From: Agrypnia vestita
Taxonomy: Eukaryota; Arthropoda; Insecta; Trichoptera; Phryganeidae
Direction of reading: 5' to 3'
Length of the DNA stretch: 64,000 nt
Assembly: GCA_016648135.1 (NCBI GenBank)
Contig: JADDOH010024895.1
Span: 1-64,000, forward strand
Of the stretch, positions 21,187 to 33,639 are shown piece after piece. The notes beneath the pieces were generated by a model. It searched no databases. It saw only the letters and a list, made by a program, of their open reading frames with translations, and was not told the origin of the DNA. A program made the position numbers and the translations under genes. Numbering within the stretch: the first letter of the stretch is position 1; the number at the start of each line of letters is the position of its first letter.

Positions 21187-21340
21187 AATAATTGTTGGTC
21201 TTATGGTTAGGAAACTCGCGTCGTGATCGAAAGGTCGCGGGTTCGAACCTCGCTCCACACTAACAATTTAGTCCTATTTTTATAATAATATTGATGTGAC
21301 ACGTATTCCGTGTTCGCCTCTCTATTAAAAAAAAATAATA
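21187..21340 (+). mobile_element. tRNA-derived SINE, family 1 (internally shortened)
   Basis: A-box-like TTGGTCTTATGGTTAGGA, B box GGTCGCGGGTTCGAACCTCG, then TTAGTCCTATTTTTATAATA and TTGATGTGACACGTATTCCG, ending in an A run. It lacks the ACAAGCGTTTAGCTTA segment present in other copies. Confidence 0.85.
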
Positions 21341-21714
21341 AAAGTAAAATAAATAAAATATATTTATATTGATACTTGACTTTATTAAGACGATACGCCC
21401 TTCACGAATTTGAATACACTTTTAAAAAACCTTTGGCATAGTTGAGACGCTTTCAATTTCAAGTTGACTGCATAAAATATGTCATGAAAACTTTTGTACA
21501 CCAATGCAACACTCACTGTTGACATAAACGGATCCCAAAACAAGGTGGCAGTGAGTTAAGGTTTCAAATTTTAAAACAATTCGAACAATATTTATGAGAA
21601 AATCCTTGTTAAAAATCATTAACTGACGTTTACATGTTATATTGGTTAATTTAATATAATTTTTATACACAGTTAAACGCTGTCAAATATAAGCCATCGT
21701 TAGATTCAGAAGGT

Positions 21715-21800
21715 TCACATCACAGAGTATAAAATTGTGCAGAGATGAACTCAACTCATTCTTTAGAAAAGGGGATTCGGTCACAGCGGAAGAATGTCCC
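21715..21800 (+). repeat. Short repeat shared with 62515-62605
   Basis: CACAGAGTATAAAATTGTGC, AGAGATGAACTC and TTCTTTAGAAAAGGGGATT are matched in order at 62519-62582. The second copy is followed directly by SINE sequence. Family unknown. Confidence 0.55.
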
Positions 21801-22485
21801 CCATCGCGTATGTCTATAAATCATTCATACTGCGAGTAAAGTATTTACTCTTCCATAATTAAATCACCTAGAAAACAATATTTAATGTTTGCATTAGACG
21901 TCTTTTTTTAATATTACTAAATAAATCCAACTCATTTACTTCGACATTATACTTCATAAGAGTATTTAGTTTGAGCTTTTTATAATTGTTTAAAAATTTA
22001 CCAGTTCGTAGTATTTTTTTTAAATAAGTCGAACGTATTGGCACCAGACGTGGCACCAGGTTGTGTACCAAGAAATTTACGCTAGTTCATGTCTACGTAT
22101 TTTGATTATCTATGGTTCATGTGATTTTTTTTACTAAAGAATCAAAACTCACGCAATCGATTCAAAAGTCATATTTTGAAGCAGTTGCGAAACAAAATTT
22201 CAATGTTTTATTTAATAACTAAGCAACAGTTGAATATTAATATATTTTCAGATATATTTTTCGAATCATATTCATGTACTTTATTTATAGAAATTTATAA
22301 ATATTCACATTACTTAATAAAAATTTATAGAAATCACCATTTTTTAAATTGGATTCCGTGCGTTTATATATATTTACCAGAAAGTGCTTTTTCATGAAAT
22401 TTAATGTATAATATATTTACATTTCTTCTAATTAAACACTATAATCAAACCACGCGACAATTCGATTCTCACATGTTTCAAAGCT
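21801..22485. other. AT-rich, nothing recognised
   Basis: Short frames only (67 codons minus at 21868-22071, 73 codons plus at 22176-22397), without family signature. Confidence 0.45.
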
Positions 22486-22489
22486 TCTC

Positions 22490-22665
22490 CCTCCTGAAAT
22501 CATCCCTTACATACATACATATTCCTCTTCAACAAGGGGCTGTTGGTCCCATGTAAGGGAGCTTATTTAAGGCAGTACGCTCAGGCATTTTCTCCGTGAA
22601 TTATTTGACATCCGCGAGGGTGGGTCCTAAAACCGTGCTTACGGTAATTTCAGGGCTGGAATTTT
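22490..22665. other. Complex block; candidate conserved element
   Basis: CAAGGGGCTGTTGGTCCCAT through GGGTGGGTCCTAAAACCGTG is GC-richer and non-repetitive. No coding frame. Confidence 0.25.
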
Positions 22666-22842
22666 TCTTTAATTTGGAATTACAATAACCAACCAACAAT
22701 ATCACCAAAAAAACTTCTGTCTTTCACACACAAATAATTAATAAAAATGCCTTATTCTTTTGCAGTACCATTTACATCTGTACTCAATTAAACGCTCGTC
22801 TGCATCTGTTTTGAATAAAAGTTTTTTTAAGATAAATTGTGC

Positions 22843-23215
22843 ATGTCTCACAGACACGAAGTTATTTATATGGGAAAGTAGGAATTGAAGTATTTTGGGT
22901 GTTTACAGATCTTACGACCTATCATATGGCTGGCCTAAGTGAGCAAATTACATAAGTTTTTTTTTCTTAATAGAGATGCGAACACGGAATACGTGTCACA
23001 TTAATATTCTTACTATTTTAAAACTAAGCTAAACGCCTGCGCTATGAAAATAAGACTAACTTGCTAGTCTGGAGTGAGGTTCGAACCCGCGACCTTTGGA
23101 TCACTAGGCGAGTGTCCTAACCACAAAATCAACAAGCTACTCAAACGTTCACCGATGCCACCCAAAATCGCCCACACATGTATCAATCAAATTTTGATAG
23201 ATGTGTGTGTAAAAT
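22843..23215. mobile_element. MITE family B copy interrupted by a SINE
   Basis: The left end TCTCACAGACACGAAGTTAT is followed by GGGTGTTTACAGATCTTACG and GCCTAAGTGAGCAAATTACA, then resumes after the SINE as CAAACGTTCACCGATGCCAC and TTTTGATAGATGTGTGTG. This is the same order as the complete copy at 7978-8357. The right terminus is decayed and the boundary approximate. Confidence 0.7.
22956..23142 (-). mobile_element. tRNA-derived SINE, family 1, nested in a MITE
   Basis: On the minus strand: tRNA-like head with the A-box side (TTAGGACACTCGCCTAGTGA), B box GGTTCGAACCTCACTCCAGA, CTAGCAAGTTAGTC, then the GTGACACGTATTCCGTGTTC tail region and a run of nine A. Its insertion splits MITE family B, so the SINE is the younger of the two. 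Confidence 0.88.
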
Positions 23216-23299
23216 ACTCGTTTTTAAATTTTTATACACGCATCGGATTTTTTAAATATTATCATTCCCATGAAACAGTACATAGATGTCGCCGTTAAT

Positions 23300-24470
23300 A
23301 AATGAGACTTCTATATTTTTTCATTGGAGTGTGAAGCAATACTATTTTTTTAGTTTTTGAATTACTTCTGTCAACTAAAAACAAATAAGCGTACAAGAAT
23401 AAAATGATTAATTGCAATAAAATATTTTTTCACAGGCCTACGTTTTTTAACGATCATGCATCGTTGGAACGTTATTCATTTTCTTTTTCTTATTATTTGT
23501 AATATGAATGAAAAACAATAGCATTTTAGATACTAGATAAAAAAACAAAATATTGTACATAAATATTATGTTTTAATATGAATCGTGAGTCAATATTCAT
23601 TTTGATTCTTCTCTCTTACAGTAATTATACGTCGGTGTATGGCTCAGCTTAATATGTGTCTGAAGGGAATAATTGTGTTTTGTATTTCCTACGTATTGTA
23701 TTGTGTAAGTGTACTAATTTAACCATTATTTATCTAAGAAAATACTGTTTTTCTGAGCACGAGATGTATCAATTAGAAAAGGAGCACATTATTTCTTAGA
23801 TAATCGTATTACGTTATTTTGGTAGTATAACACGCATTCACCCCTAAAAAAACATTTATTTGAGGCAAAACAAATGATTCACAGTGGATTCCGGTGGAGT
23901 TTATTCTAAAATAAAGCCTGAAGCTGAGCAAAGAATGTATAAATTGAAAATGAGGTCTCTGAAGCGTAAACCTACTTAGGATAGATTAAAGAATTAAGCA
24001 ATACAAAACTGATGGAATTCGTAGCTAATTAAGGTAAATAAAAACGAGGATCACTTCGATGATTTATGGTGATATGAGCAAGGACTAGATAGATGGTAAG
24101 ATGTAATGACATGGGTATTGATTGTACCAAAAATAAAATGCCCACAGACGGATATTATCATATTGACCAAATATTATGTTATCGAATAATGATGTTAAAA
24201 ACAAAAAAAAGTGAAAAAAAGTGTAAATATGAAGACTGTCGCTGGTTTGATCTCAAAATAATGTGATGTTTTATTCTGTCTTTCGGTTGATTCGGATAGA
24301 TGGTGACTACAACCCAAAAATTATTGCATAAAATGTCCAATATACAAATATATCTTCAATAATTTCACCATCTTCGTTACGTCCCAATGAAATATACTCC
24401 GATACTGAAATAAAACCCACCATTGCCATTTTCTTCGTTTCGTTAAACAAACGTATCTAATTTGAACCGT
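23300..24470. other. AT-rich, nothing recognised
   Basis: No frame longer than about 60 codons and no repeat seen. Confidence 0.5.
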
Positions 24471-24474
24471 CCTA

Positions 24475-24690
24475 ATTAGTTCGTAGCACCCTGCTACGAT
24501 TTCACTTGCTGAAGTCTACGAGCATCCCCCTCTACAGTTTCTTTATTACGGCGAAATATATTTATTTCAAGTGGGGCTGTTTTCAGACTTTACTGCTTTG
24601 CTTCTTCGAAAACTGTTCACTTAAAGGATCGGGATTAAATAAAAGGACGTATAACACGGATTTCATTGTCCTTGCGATTGTCTAACAGGC
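24475..24690. other. Complex block; candidate conserved element
   Basis: Non-repetitive sequence of higher GC (CACCCTGCTACGATTTCACT, GAGCATCCCCCTCTACAG). No coding frame. Confidence 0.25.
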
Positions 24691-25378
24691 TGGAAGGTGT
24701 GAGGAAAAGGTGGTATAAAGCGTCTGTGATTTTTAACAAGTTATTTATTAAGATAGAAAAGCGTTAAACTTTGGAATCCTGAAATGGAGTGTTACTTTTA
24801 AGAGTTGTTTTGCTACTTACGTTTGTTCTTTACAAAATATACTTTATTTTAATAAATATTTAAAGATTCTGATCTAACGACTATTGAAGTAACCGTTATT
24901 TTAATCAGTTTAATGACATGACACTTGTTTTTCTTAAAAACATTAATTTAATACTTAATCTTACCAGCAGAAAAACCTTCACAAAATAAATTTTGTATGA
25001 GGTAGCATGTTTATAAATAATACTATAGGTTGATTTTTATTTATGGAACCATACAGTAGGTTACTAACAAATCTATTGCAAGAATTTTTTTTTATTACAA
25101 TTTACCTAATCACATCTTAATAATAATAATGACTGTGTTTCATCAGTTGAAACTAGAAAGTGAAGATGCTAAAATTGAACATTATATTTTACTATATTTT
25201 TTTTTATTAATAATTATTATGAATGTGTTAAATCCACATTAAATATTAAAAAAACAATGCGCTGCGCGTCGTGTTAATAATTGATAGAATGCGTCTAGTG
25301 CGTTGTCTAGCATAAAGTGGTCAGATATAACGTTGTATTTTTTTTGCACAGATATCGTTCAAGCATACAATTTGCGTT
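24691..25378. other. AT-rich, nothing recognised
   Basis: No supported feature. A short patch GCGCTGCGCGTCGTG occurs at 25260-25274. Confidence 0.45.
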
Positions 25379-25380
25379 AA

Positions 25381-25562
25381 TGGTGCAAAACTGTGGTTAG
25401 GACTCTCGCCTCGTGATCCAAAGGTCGCAGGTTCGAATCTCACTCCAGACAAGCAAGTTAGTCCTATTTTAATAACACAAGCATTTAGCTTAATTTGAAA
25501 ATAGTAATAATATTGATGTGACACTAATTCCGTGTTCACATCTCTATTTAAAAAAAAAAACA
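25381..25562 (+). mobile_element. tRNA-derived SINE, family 1 (well preserved)
   Basis: A-box region GTGGTTAGGACTCTCGCC, B box GCAGGTTCGAATCTCACTCC, then CAAGCAAGTTAGTCCTATTT, ACACAAGCATTTAGCTTAAT, TATTGATGTGACACTAATTC and a run of 11 A at 25550-25560. Confidence 0.9.
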
Positions 25563-25854
25563 TATCCTTGAAATTCCATAACCAAAAAATCGATGTTATT
25601 GAACCAAAATATACATATATGTTTTATTACTAACCGTATAAAATAGAAATGATATCTGAGGATTCTATAGACGTAACAAAAAAGTATTTTTATAATTTAT
25701 AAAATGCTTTGATGTTATTAAAAATGTAGATTCTATTCAAGCAAACTTGTTCAACCATCCGCATGAAAAAGACATTCGGCAGTCATGACTTTAACCATCG
25801 ATTACGAATGCGAATGGTCGGATGCGTGTTCTCAATATTATTTTAGGCTTACCT

Positions 25855-26205
25855 AAGATTGATAAAGCGACTTGAAGCATTCGAGATGTGGATCTACAGA
25901 AGAATACTCACAATAAGCTGCATGGACAGTTGTTGTTTCGGATGAATTAAAAATAAGAATAAAACAATAAAAATCCGAAAACTTGAATAACATCGACGTG
26001 GGATGAGACATCCAGAGAAGCACGAGATCATGGAAAGATTGCCGGATGTCAGGGCCCTGGAAGTAAGAGAACTTCATGGCTGAAAAACCTAAGACAGTGG
26101 TTCGGCCAGTATACCGTAGAGCTATTTCGGGTCGCAGAATATTGAGTGATGATAGCCAACGTCCGTTGAACGGATCATAAGAACATAAGAAGAAGAAAAA
26201 TCTAT
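25855..26205 (+). mobile_element. LINE 3' end fragment (RTE-like)
   Basis: The plus strand reads RLEAFEMWIYRRILTI near 25868, then after indels QGPGSKRTSWLKNLRQWFGQ and YTVELFRVAEY-stop, followed by MIANVR and an AAGAAGAAGAAA tail at 26187-26200. The EAFEMWIYRRIL and TSWLKNLRQWFG...ELFR blocks are the C-terminal end of a common RTE-type LINE. The same family is seen at 60130-60560. It contains stops and frameshifts. Confidence 0.85.
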
Positions 26206-26409
26206 TGATTAATCTTTAATAACTTTTTCGAAACATAAGGAAATATAAGTAAAACTCTGACCTCTATTTCCTTTCAAATCTTGGTTTTATTAAGAAACAC
26301 TGATATAAGCATACTTTCGTTCTCTAGGGGAAACAAGTAAGTAGCTCTATAGGACATAAAACACTCGTTTAACTTCGGTACAAATGTGTTTTTAAGTCAT
26401 AGAAGTATG

Positions 26410-26880
26410 TAGACCGGGGTAGTTTATCGGGGTGCATTATAATTTTAAATGCCTGTCATTAAGCGCGGATATGTTGTAAACACATAAAGCTTCCACCCAA
26501 CGAGACGATAAAGCACGACTGCTCCTCGCCGTGCAGACCCACTCTTAAATCGCTCGAAACTGATCCGATTTCCATCAAACAAGACGTTGGGCCGAAATGT
26601 CCGATAAAATTGAAGGTTTATTGCGCCGGAGCGCGAACCACGGATGTGGGGGAAAAAAGGAGGGGATGCGAAAGGAAGCTGTAGGAAATGAACTCGAGTT
26701 TAAAATTCACATCACGCCGTCGGCAATGTCGGCTCTTCCTACCCGCGGTGCTTACCAAACCAGGGCGCGCGCCGCTCCAGTTACTAAACTAAACCTAACA
26801 TCTTGTGACATGCGCTCAATTTGCTCCACAGTCCTTAATTTGCGTCAAGTCCGAAATTTCAAAGGCTATTAAAACAGATT
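26410..26880. other. GC-rich island; candidate regulatory element or unannotated exon
   Basis: Higher-GC sequence (ATGTCGGCTCTTCCTACCCG, CAGGGCGCGCGCCGCTCCAG) with a 91-codon plus-strand frame at 26597-26872 that has no recognisable domain and includes a low-complexity GKKEG-rich region. I do not call it a gene. Confidence 0.3.
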
Positions 26881-26929
26881 TTTATATAAAAAAATATGCT
26901 TTATATAAACGTTTTCAAACGTCAAAACT

Positions 26930-27012
26930 AGGGATGCATCTGATACCGATACCGATACCGATATATCGGCGATATCGTGGGTCTTCCGATATATCGGAAT
27001 GGGCGATATTAA
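26930..27012. repeat. CCGATA-rich repeat, possible hAT-type element end
   Basis: TAGGGATGCATCTGATACCG opens four CCGATA units, then inverted CGATATATCGG, GGCGATATCG and CCGATATATCGGAA. Elements of the hAT superfamily often begin with a (C)TAGGGATGCATCGATA-like terminus. No matching right end was found. Confidence 0.4.
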
Positions 27013-28445
27013 TTTGCCAATACCTCTAACCATTTTGTGTTTGGCACTATAGATGATCCATGTGTAAACGCGCCATCTTCGTGCTTAATTCGTTCATGTC
27101 TAAACGCGGCACAATTGATCTACGCTCGGAGAATCTCCGCGTTTCATAATTCATTTCAATATTACATCTTTTAATAAATGTATAATTATACAACTTAACT
27201 GGTTATATAAAATTTGAATAGTATTTGAAAATATATGATTGTAATAAAAATATTATTTAAATAAGATTTCATTACTTGCTCGAATAATTTTTAATAATAA
27301 TAACCTTTTTCGTCTCCCAGAAGTTTTCCTTGTTGTGGATGCTCGTTATTCGGATGTTGATTTCTTGATCATGATATTGCAACAAAGAGACAGCCGTGAT
27401 GTGCAGGCCGATATTACGAATTCTTAACGGCCGTTATAAATTAGAATCTCGTCGTTGTATCATTTATGATTTCATACGCTTCTTAAATTATCGAAACGTC
27501 TCTTAGAGATTGTTGTTATTTTCTGTCCTCGGTATTTTTCATTTATAGTGTGTTTACTTTAATAAACAAAAATATAAAATGGGTACGGATACAGCGTCAA
27601 CGACAGACACCGGAAACGGAAACTTTTGACACCGTGTCAGCTGTGCGACGCGACGTGACGGTTCATTGGTGACACACCCACTCGCTCTTAAAACCTTACC
27701 TTTTCTTGTCACATTGTCAAGTTTTAAAATATACTTCAGAATCATGTTACAATGGGCCCTAGGTGGTATGACACATTTTCTCTGTATTATTTTAAAAGCA
27801 TACTTTTATTTTGACGATATTGTCAAATTAATAATATGACAGCCTTTAGCGCTCAGCGTAAGAGCACAATATATATTTGGGATAAATATATGGATGGGGT
27901 AAATGGGAATGACGTTAAACGGACAAATTGGAAGGGAAAAGGAAGTTCGACTCACCTACCGCAGTGTCTTACTTTTTTCGAGTAAACCAGAATCGACAAT
28001 GAGCTCCAAGTCGAGGAATCGGCGATACACGAATATTACCTAATGGTGTCGACATATTCTTTCCGGGGAAGGTGATCGATTTGTGTGTCGCTAGTGTGGA
28101 CTGACGAAAATTGGCAGCCAGGACAGGGAGGAATCGTGACGTAAATGCCGTAAGCGCGACCTTGAATTATATGCGTCAATATAATGTATTAATAAATGCT
28201 TAAATAACAGATCCCAAACAGAAAATTACGAATGTGCGTCATTTACGCCGTTTCAGTTTTGTTTTACTGCGCAAGTTTCTATATTATTAAACTGATTACA
28301 ATCTAAGTTCCATAATTCCGTAAATTTGGTTTAGGCACTAAACGAATTAATCGACACAACTATGTGCTATCCGAACGATAGACCCCCACTCGATTACGCT
28401 AAAGGTGATGATAAAAAGAACTTATGATAATATCGATTCCATTTT
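27013..28445. other. Mixed AT-rich sequence with GC-richer patches at 27590-27700 and 27950-28170
   Basis: The patches are non-repetitive. Short frames across them (63 codons minus at 27554-27745) lack family signature. Nothing supportable beyond possible regulatory sequence. Confidence 0.35.
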
Positions 28446-28449
28446 TAAA

Positions 28450-28640
28450 CAACAACTAGTCGTAAACCCGTAAAAAATCGCGGGACATAATAATAAATAA
28501 TAGCGACACTTGCGTGTTATATAAGCCGCGCGCTGATTAGCGTGTCGCACTCGAACGCCCAGGCCTGATTAGCGGCTAATCATCATCAGTGTTGTAATTC
28601 CAATGAGTTACGGACAGACAGACATTCGAAATTAGGATAG
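28450..28640. repeat. Dispersed repeat shared with 11568-11735
   Basis: ACTAGTCGTAAACCCGTAAA, CGTGTTATATAAGCCGCGCG, CTGATTAGCGTGTCGCACTC, GTTGTAATTCC and GAGTTACGGACAGACAGACA follow the same order as at 11.6 kb. Here the middle is better preserved. Confidence 0.5.
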
Positions 28641-28835
28641 TTGATGAAAAAAAATATATGATAATATATTTTCCATTTTAAATAACAATAATATAATGGA
28701 CGAATAAGAAAAACTCAACCGAAATATTTGTAACACACCTAAATCTCTTTAGCATTTTCACCCTTCAAGTATTATTTTCACAAAAAGTATTAAAAAAAAA
28801 TCTAATTTTTTGTATATTTGTGTAAATACATAATT

Positions 28836-29096
28836 TGTAGGGTATAAAAGCAAAGGCAGCAATATATAAAAAAAATAATATAGTCATCGAAGTTTATTAA
28901 TTACTAATTAGAATGTACTGAATTCGAGATTTTATAGAAAATATAGCCTACAAACTTAAAGAAAACATATTTTTGGAAGAAATAGATACATAAAATATAT
29001 AATTTAGTACATTCTAAATTAGTAATCCTCGGTAACTGCATTCAAAACATTTTTTTTTAATTTTGATATTGCTGCCTTTGCTTTTACACTCCACAT
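28836..29096. mobile_element. MITE family A, copy 2 (best preserved)
   Basis: The left end TAGGGTATAAAAGCAAAGGC, then AGCAATAT, pairs with the right end ATATTGCTGCCTTTGCTTTT then ACACTCCA. Inner arms also pair (TCATCGAAG...TTACTAATTAGAATGTACTG against TACATTCTAAATTAGTAATC...CGGT), so the whole element can fold back on itself. Confidence 0.8.
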
Positions 29097-29260
29097 TTGT
29101 ATGTATGTATGTGTGTATGTGGGTGTGTATGTATATGTGTATAATATATTTTTAGATGTAAATTCATAATATGTATGCATTGAACATAAAGTTTGTAATG
29201 TACATATTAAGTAATAAATAAAAAAATTGAATTGAATCGATTTGAATTGAAATTTTATGT
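29097..29260. repeat. TATG/TG microsatellite followed by an AATTGAATTG tail
   Basis: A (TATG)n/(TG)n run at 29098-29145 and, at 29219-29250, AATAAAAAAATTGAATTGAA, which resembles the simple-repeat tail of CR1/Jockey-type LINEs (compare the complement at 62044-62070). Confidence 0.5.
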
Positions 29261-29299
29261 ATTACGAGTTTAAAATTTTGTAATAAATAAATAAATAAT

Positions 29300-29475
29300 A
29301 CTGTTATCAGAAAGTTTCAAAACCACAGCGGTGCGGCACCGCCTAACCCCTTGCGTATCACGGGGGCTCCCAGTAATGCGAAAACATTATAGTCTTTTGG
29401 GGTCCCGGAAAAATACCAGCGCCAGTGGGTTAGGACGTGACCCCGCACTTACGCGGTTAATTATCTTCTTCGTGT
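29300..29475. other. GC-rich patch
   Basis: GCGGTGCGGCACCGCCTAAC is partly palindromic and opens a short GC-rich patch ending near CCGCACTTACGCGG. No frame with a family signature. Confidence 0.25.
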
Positions 29476-32400
29476 CACTAAAGGCTCTAATACCGAATTT
29501 ATGTATCCTTATTAAGCTAAATTGTTCGCGAATTTTGGTGACGTACGAAATATTACGGAAACTTTGTTTGCGTAAACAAAAACATATCCCTTATAACTGT
29601 GCTTTTCTTATCCTATTTTAACATGTGGTCGTTTTATGTAGTCGTTTTTTCAAATTAATGCTATAAAAAAATTCCTCGAATTATGATTATAGAGAGAATT
29701 ATGATTGTAGACCTAAAAATTAACATATTTTTCTTGAGAAAAACTTAAATGTCAAAGATATTTAAATTTGATTTTCTCACTAAGCTTTCATTGCTTGTGC
29801 ATATTTTTCATATATCCATTACAAAGATAGCGCTTAAGCTCGCAGAAAAAATATTAAAACACGTATGACACAAATGATCACAAACTTATGTATAAAAAAC
29901 ATGTATCTGTATATCACAAAAAATAAAAATATATATAATACCGGAAAAAGAAGTAAAAAAAGAAGAAGAATAAATATGCTGTAACCATCGTTAGAATTAT
30001 TAAAGCATAATCACTCATATTCTTAGAGAAAAACATTAATACCAATGTGACATAAATGTTACGAACCCCCGGTATATAAACATATATAGCGAAATCTTTC
30101 TGATACTTACTACAACATATATCTACCTATTACTTACTTTAAAGCGTCTGAATGGCTATACCTGATTTTTGATTCAGTATTTCTTATATATTTTAACATA
30201 TGAGACCAGAAAAAAAAATATTTACGATTTATGTAATATATCGGCATCTATATCATGGGTATGGTATCTGTTCACCTAGATACGTATATAATATAAATAT
30301 TAAATCCTGTAACCTTTGCTTGTGATATTTTCTGATGGCGTGTTTCTCCCCAAGTTTGCCATTTTGAATGTCATCTTTTATACGTGTGACACCACGTGCT
30401 CTCGTTATTAATTTTTTCCCGAAATTCAGGTCACATAATATTATGATTTTGTACGAGTATGGAAAGGTTCGAACAGACTTGGTACTTGGAAAATCATATA
30501 CTCGCAGATATTAAATAACACATCTCGAACTATAAATTTGTTACAAATACCACCAATACCTTTAATTCCGATGCATATTTTCAATTTTTTTTAATTCTTG
30601 GCGTATCATTACCTAATTTTGGGTCTATTTTTAAATTTTTCTGAATTATGGGGCATGTTGTTGAATTTTATTCCGAATTTTGAAATGACAAGTACCGGAG
30701 TTAATGAGATTTATTTATATTTTATTTATACTTATTTAATTTTTTAATAATATAATATCATATTATAATTATCAAACTCATTTTCTTAATATTTTTTCAT
30801 TTAAAAAGCATATAAATTAAGAATACATTTTTTTTCATTAAAAATTCTTGCATAAAAATAACTATAAAGACTTCGCGTAAAAGAAGATTCATTAAAAAAT
30901 ATTCCTCCATATTAAATTCTATGCTTCCATCCTGGACCCCATCTAGAAGTTAGTATAGGTGTCTGCATTCACCTTGTTCGTTATTTTGAGAATGTACTTT
31001 TGTCTGGGTGTATCTTTTTGCCTTTTTCCATCAAATATATATACATATTTCTGAGATATTTTTTTATCTACAGATCAAATGGAATGTCTTTACTTCTGAA
31101 TTTTCTCCATTCCTTATTTACGGGACAACTTTGTTTGCACTCTCATCGGAACCTGCTGATTTGTAATTCGTTAATACTATAAAAAGATACGAAAATTGTA
31201 CGTAATGTGATATTTAATTACTTAATTTAAGAAGCCAGTCTTTGTAATTGGTGACAATTAAGACGTTAAAATACATATTGACAATGGCTTATTACGTACT
31301 AGAAATTTGCATAGAATCCGACAATATCCGCGGCATTTACCATTCATTAAAAGTTACAATACCGCAATCAGCCAGCTCATATAGACTTAACATGAATACA
31401 TAACCAAGACACGGCGTCTAATGGTCCCCGTTCCTGCATCAGTGTGAGAATTAGATTTTCTAAAGAAAAGATACAATTCATATCCAATATTTTGAGAAGT
31501 GTGTTTTTCCTATATTTTGAACATATTTGATTTACGATCGCTGAATGTTTACGAAAAATAATAGTTAACTTGTTGATTTTATTAAATATTTATAAAATAT
31601 TAGGCAGAGAGTATACATTTTAGGGTATTTAAATAAATATTCACGATAAAAAACGAACAAAAAAATTATATTTTTCAAATAGTTTACTAACTGCCTCATT
31701 GTATACATACATTTGCGTGATGACATTATATCTATTTAATTCAGTAAATTCAGTAATACGTAAAAGATAATTATTTATTTGAGAAAATTAACAAATTTTA
31801 TATTAACCACAAGCACAGTGATTGGTGTGATAAATAATAATAAATCTCACAAATCAGTGTGGCTTAAAAAATTTTGTTATTTTTCTCAAATATATAAGTT
31901 ACCATTGACTATTATTATTTCGAAATCGAAATACAACAAAATGTATTTATTTACATTTAACTACAATCGTTTTGATATCATTCCACAGTTTTTAATGTAT
32001 AAAAATTTAAATTCGAGAGCATATCTTATAATTATTTATTTTTGTTGCAGGTAAGAGGAAAATATCTAATGGCTCGTCTTAACCGGTACACACATATACC
32101 TACACGCAGTGTATTCTGGTAAGTATCAAAATAGATAGAGTATATACGTTTTCTGTTTTTGAATAATTAAAGTTTTGAGTATGTTTTTTATTTCTCTCGA
32201 CCTTTAACTAAGCAGTATGTAGTAAGTCATATTATTATATTGAAGCACATTTAGAATATAGGTCAACTGCCGAGAGGTTTTGTATGAATAATGCAAATAT
32301 ATATACCTACTTTTCTGTCACTTGCACTACCATTGGCTTCATATAATAGAAGAACTCAGATGAAAGTGGAATGAGATGACCATTCTGTCTGACCTATCTT

Positions 32401-32484
32401 TTTAGTTAACCATGTTTTAAGCAATTTAGTACAAACTTTGTCACGCCTTGGAAATCAATAATTGCACAGATATCTATATATATG
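29476..32484. other. Long AT-rich stretch, nothing recognised
   Basis: About 3 kb of AT-rich DNA. Frames here (for example 91 codons at 31779-32054) are rich in I, N, K, F and Y and lack any motif. Confidence 0.5.
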
Positions 32485-32978
32485 AGATGGCAAACCTTTT
32501 CTTGGTGCGTGTGCCAAAAATTCTCAAATACTGTTTATCGACTGTCTGACGTGCCGAGCGTGTTTTTTTATCTAAATAACCGCAACGAGCAATAATGCCA
32601 TAATTGTTTTTTTTACTTAGAAATACGACACGAGGACCGTGTCATTCATCCTTTAACAATATTTATGCTCTGAGGGATGGGTTTATTCACACTTCCGAGC
32701 AGTTTCAATGGGGAAGAATGAAAAAAAAAGGTTTTTTTAGAATTTTATTACAAAAGTTTAAAATTACATTATTTTTTTATAAAAATGAATCCGTTATCAA
32801 TAAAAAAAATTATTGTTTATTATTTATGAGATTTTTCTGTTGTACGTTCGACATCATATGCTTTATAAAATTCATTTAGAAAAATAATGAATATCTAAAT
32901 CGTTCACGTGCCAGCTAAATTGTTGTTATATAATATGGCACAGTCCTTGTGGGCTCACCACCACTGCCTTAGCTTGTT
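32485..32978. mobile_element. hAT-like MITE
   Basis: The left end GAGATGGCAAACCTTTTCTT, then GGTGCGTGTGCC, and the right end GGCACAGTCCTTGTGGGCTC, then ACCACCACTGCC, are diverged inverted copies of the terminus CAGTGATGGCGAACC...GGCACG known from non-autonomous hAT elements. The interior is AT-rich. The 91-codon frame at 32604-32879 lies inside and shows no transposase features. Confidence 0.55.
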
Positions 32979-33049
32979 ACCACATAACTCTAAATCTGCT
33001 CACTAAATCAAATCGTCGCTTCAGCATTATTTTAATGAGTGTCCACTTG

Positions 33050-33425
33050 TCTATTCCATATTTTACATACATGTCGACACGTCCAGAGCGCAAATAGCTG
33101 ATGTTTCGCCAACATCAATCAAAATAGTCTCGTCCTCGTCTAATTCACATCCCATAACGACCCGGGCATTACTCATTCAAGCCGGCGCACTCTCTTCACT
33201 TTTATCCGCATTGGAGAGCCAATATATCAAAACACTTTTTCACCATAAAGGAGCTCCGAAATCCTAGCGCTGTCAGAACAAGCCTTGTAGGATCCCGTGT
33301 CATTAATCTTGACTGAATTTCTCCGAAGGCATCCATCCCGCCTCGGGAAAACTTAAAAGAATTCTGGTAAATCTCCCGGAGGATAACAAACTTAGAACTG
33401 CAGCTACTTTGCGAATTCAAATCAT
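33050..33425. other. Complex block; candidate conserved element
   Basis: About 370 bp of non-repetitive, GC-richer sequence (CATCCCATAACGACCCGGGC, CATCCATCCCGCCTCGGGAA). The 72-codon minus frame at 33202-33420 has no family signature. Confidence 0.3.
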
Positions 33426-33639
33426 TTTATAATACATTGTATTTTATGGGTAGTTTAATTCCTTTGTTTTTGGTGTTAAAAAATTTTTGGCGGCACTACT
33501 TACAAAAACAACAAAATAGCTGTCTGCGCCGTTCTTTAATCAGATTTCTGCGACTTGCTTTCCTCTTTTCAACTTTCTGTTCACTTGCAAATACCTACAA
33601 CGTCAAAATATTCACATTAACTTTTAAATCAACATAGAA

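Noticed and set aside
25381..25470. tRNA-like A and B boxes suggesting a tRNA gene
   Set aside because: The same head recurs in about ten places followed by the same SINE body and A-rich tail; no clean cloverleaf with 7-bp acceptor stem was seen.
26930..27012. CCGATA repeats as a telomere-like or satellite array
   Set aside because: Only a few units, partly inverted and next to a TAGGGATGCATC-type start, better explained as a DNA-transposon end.
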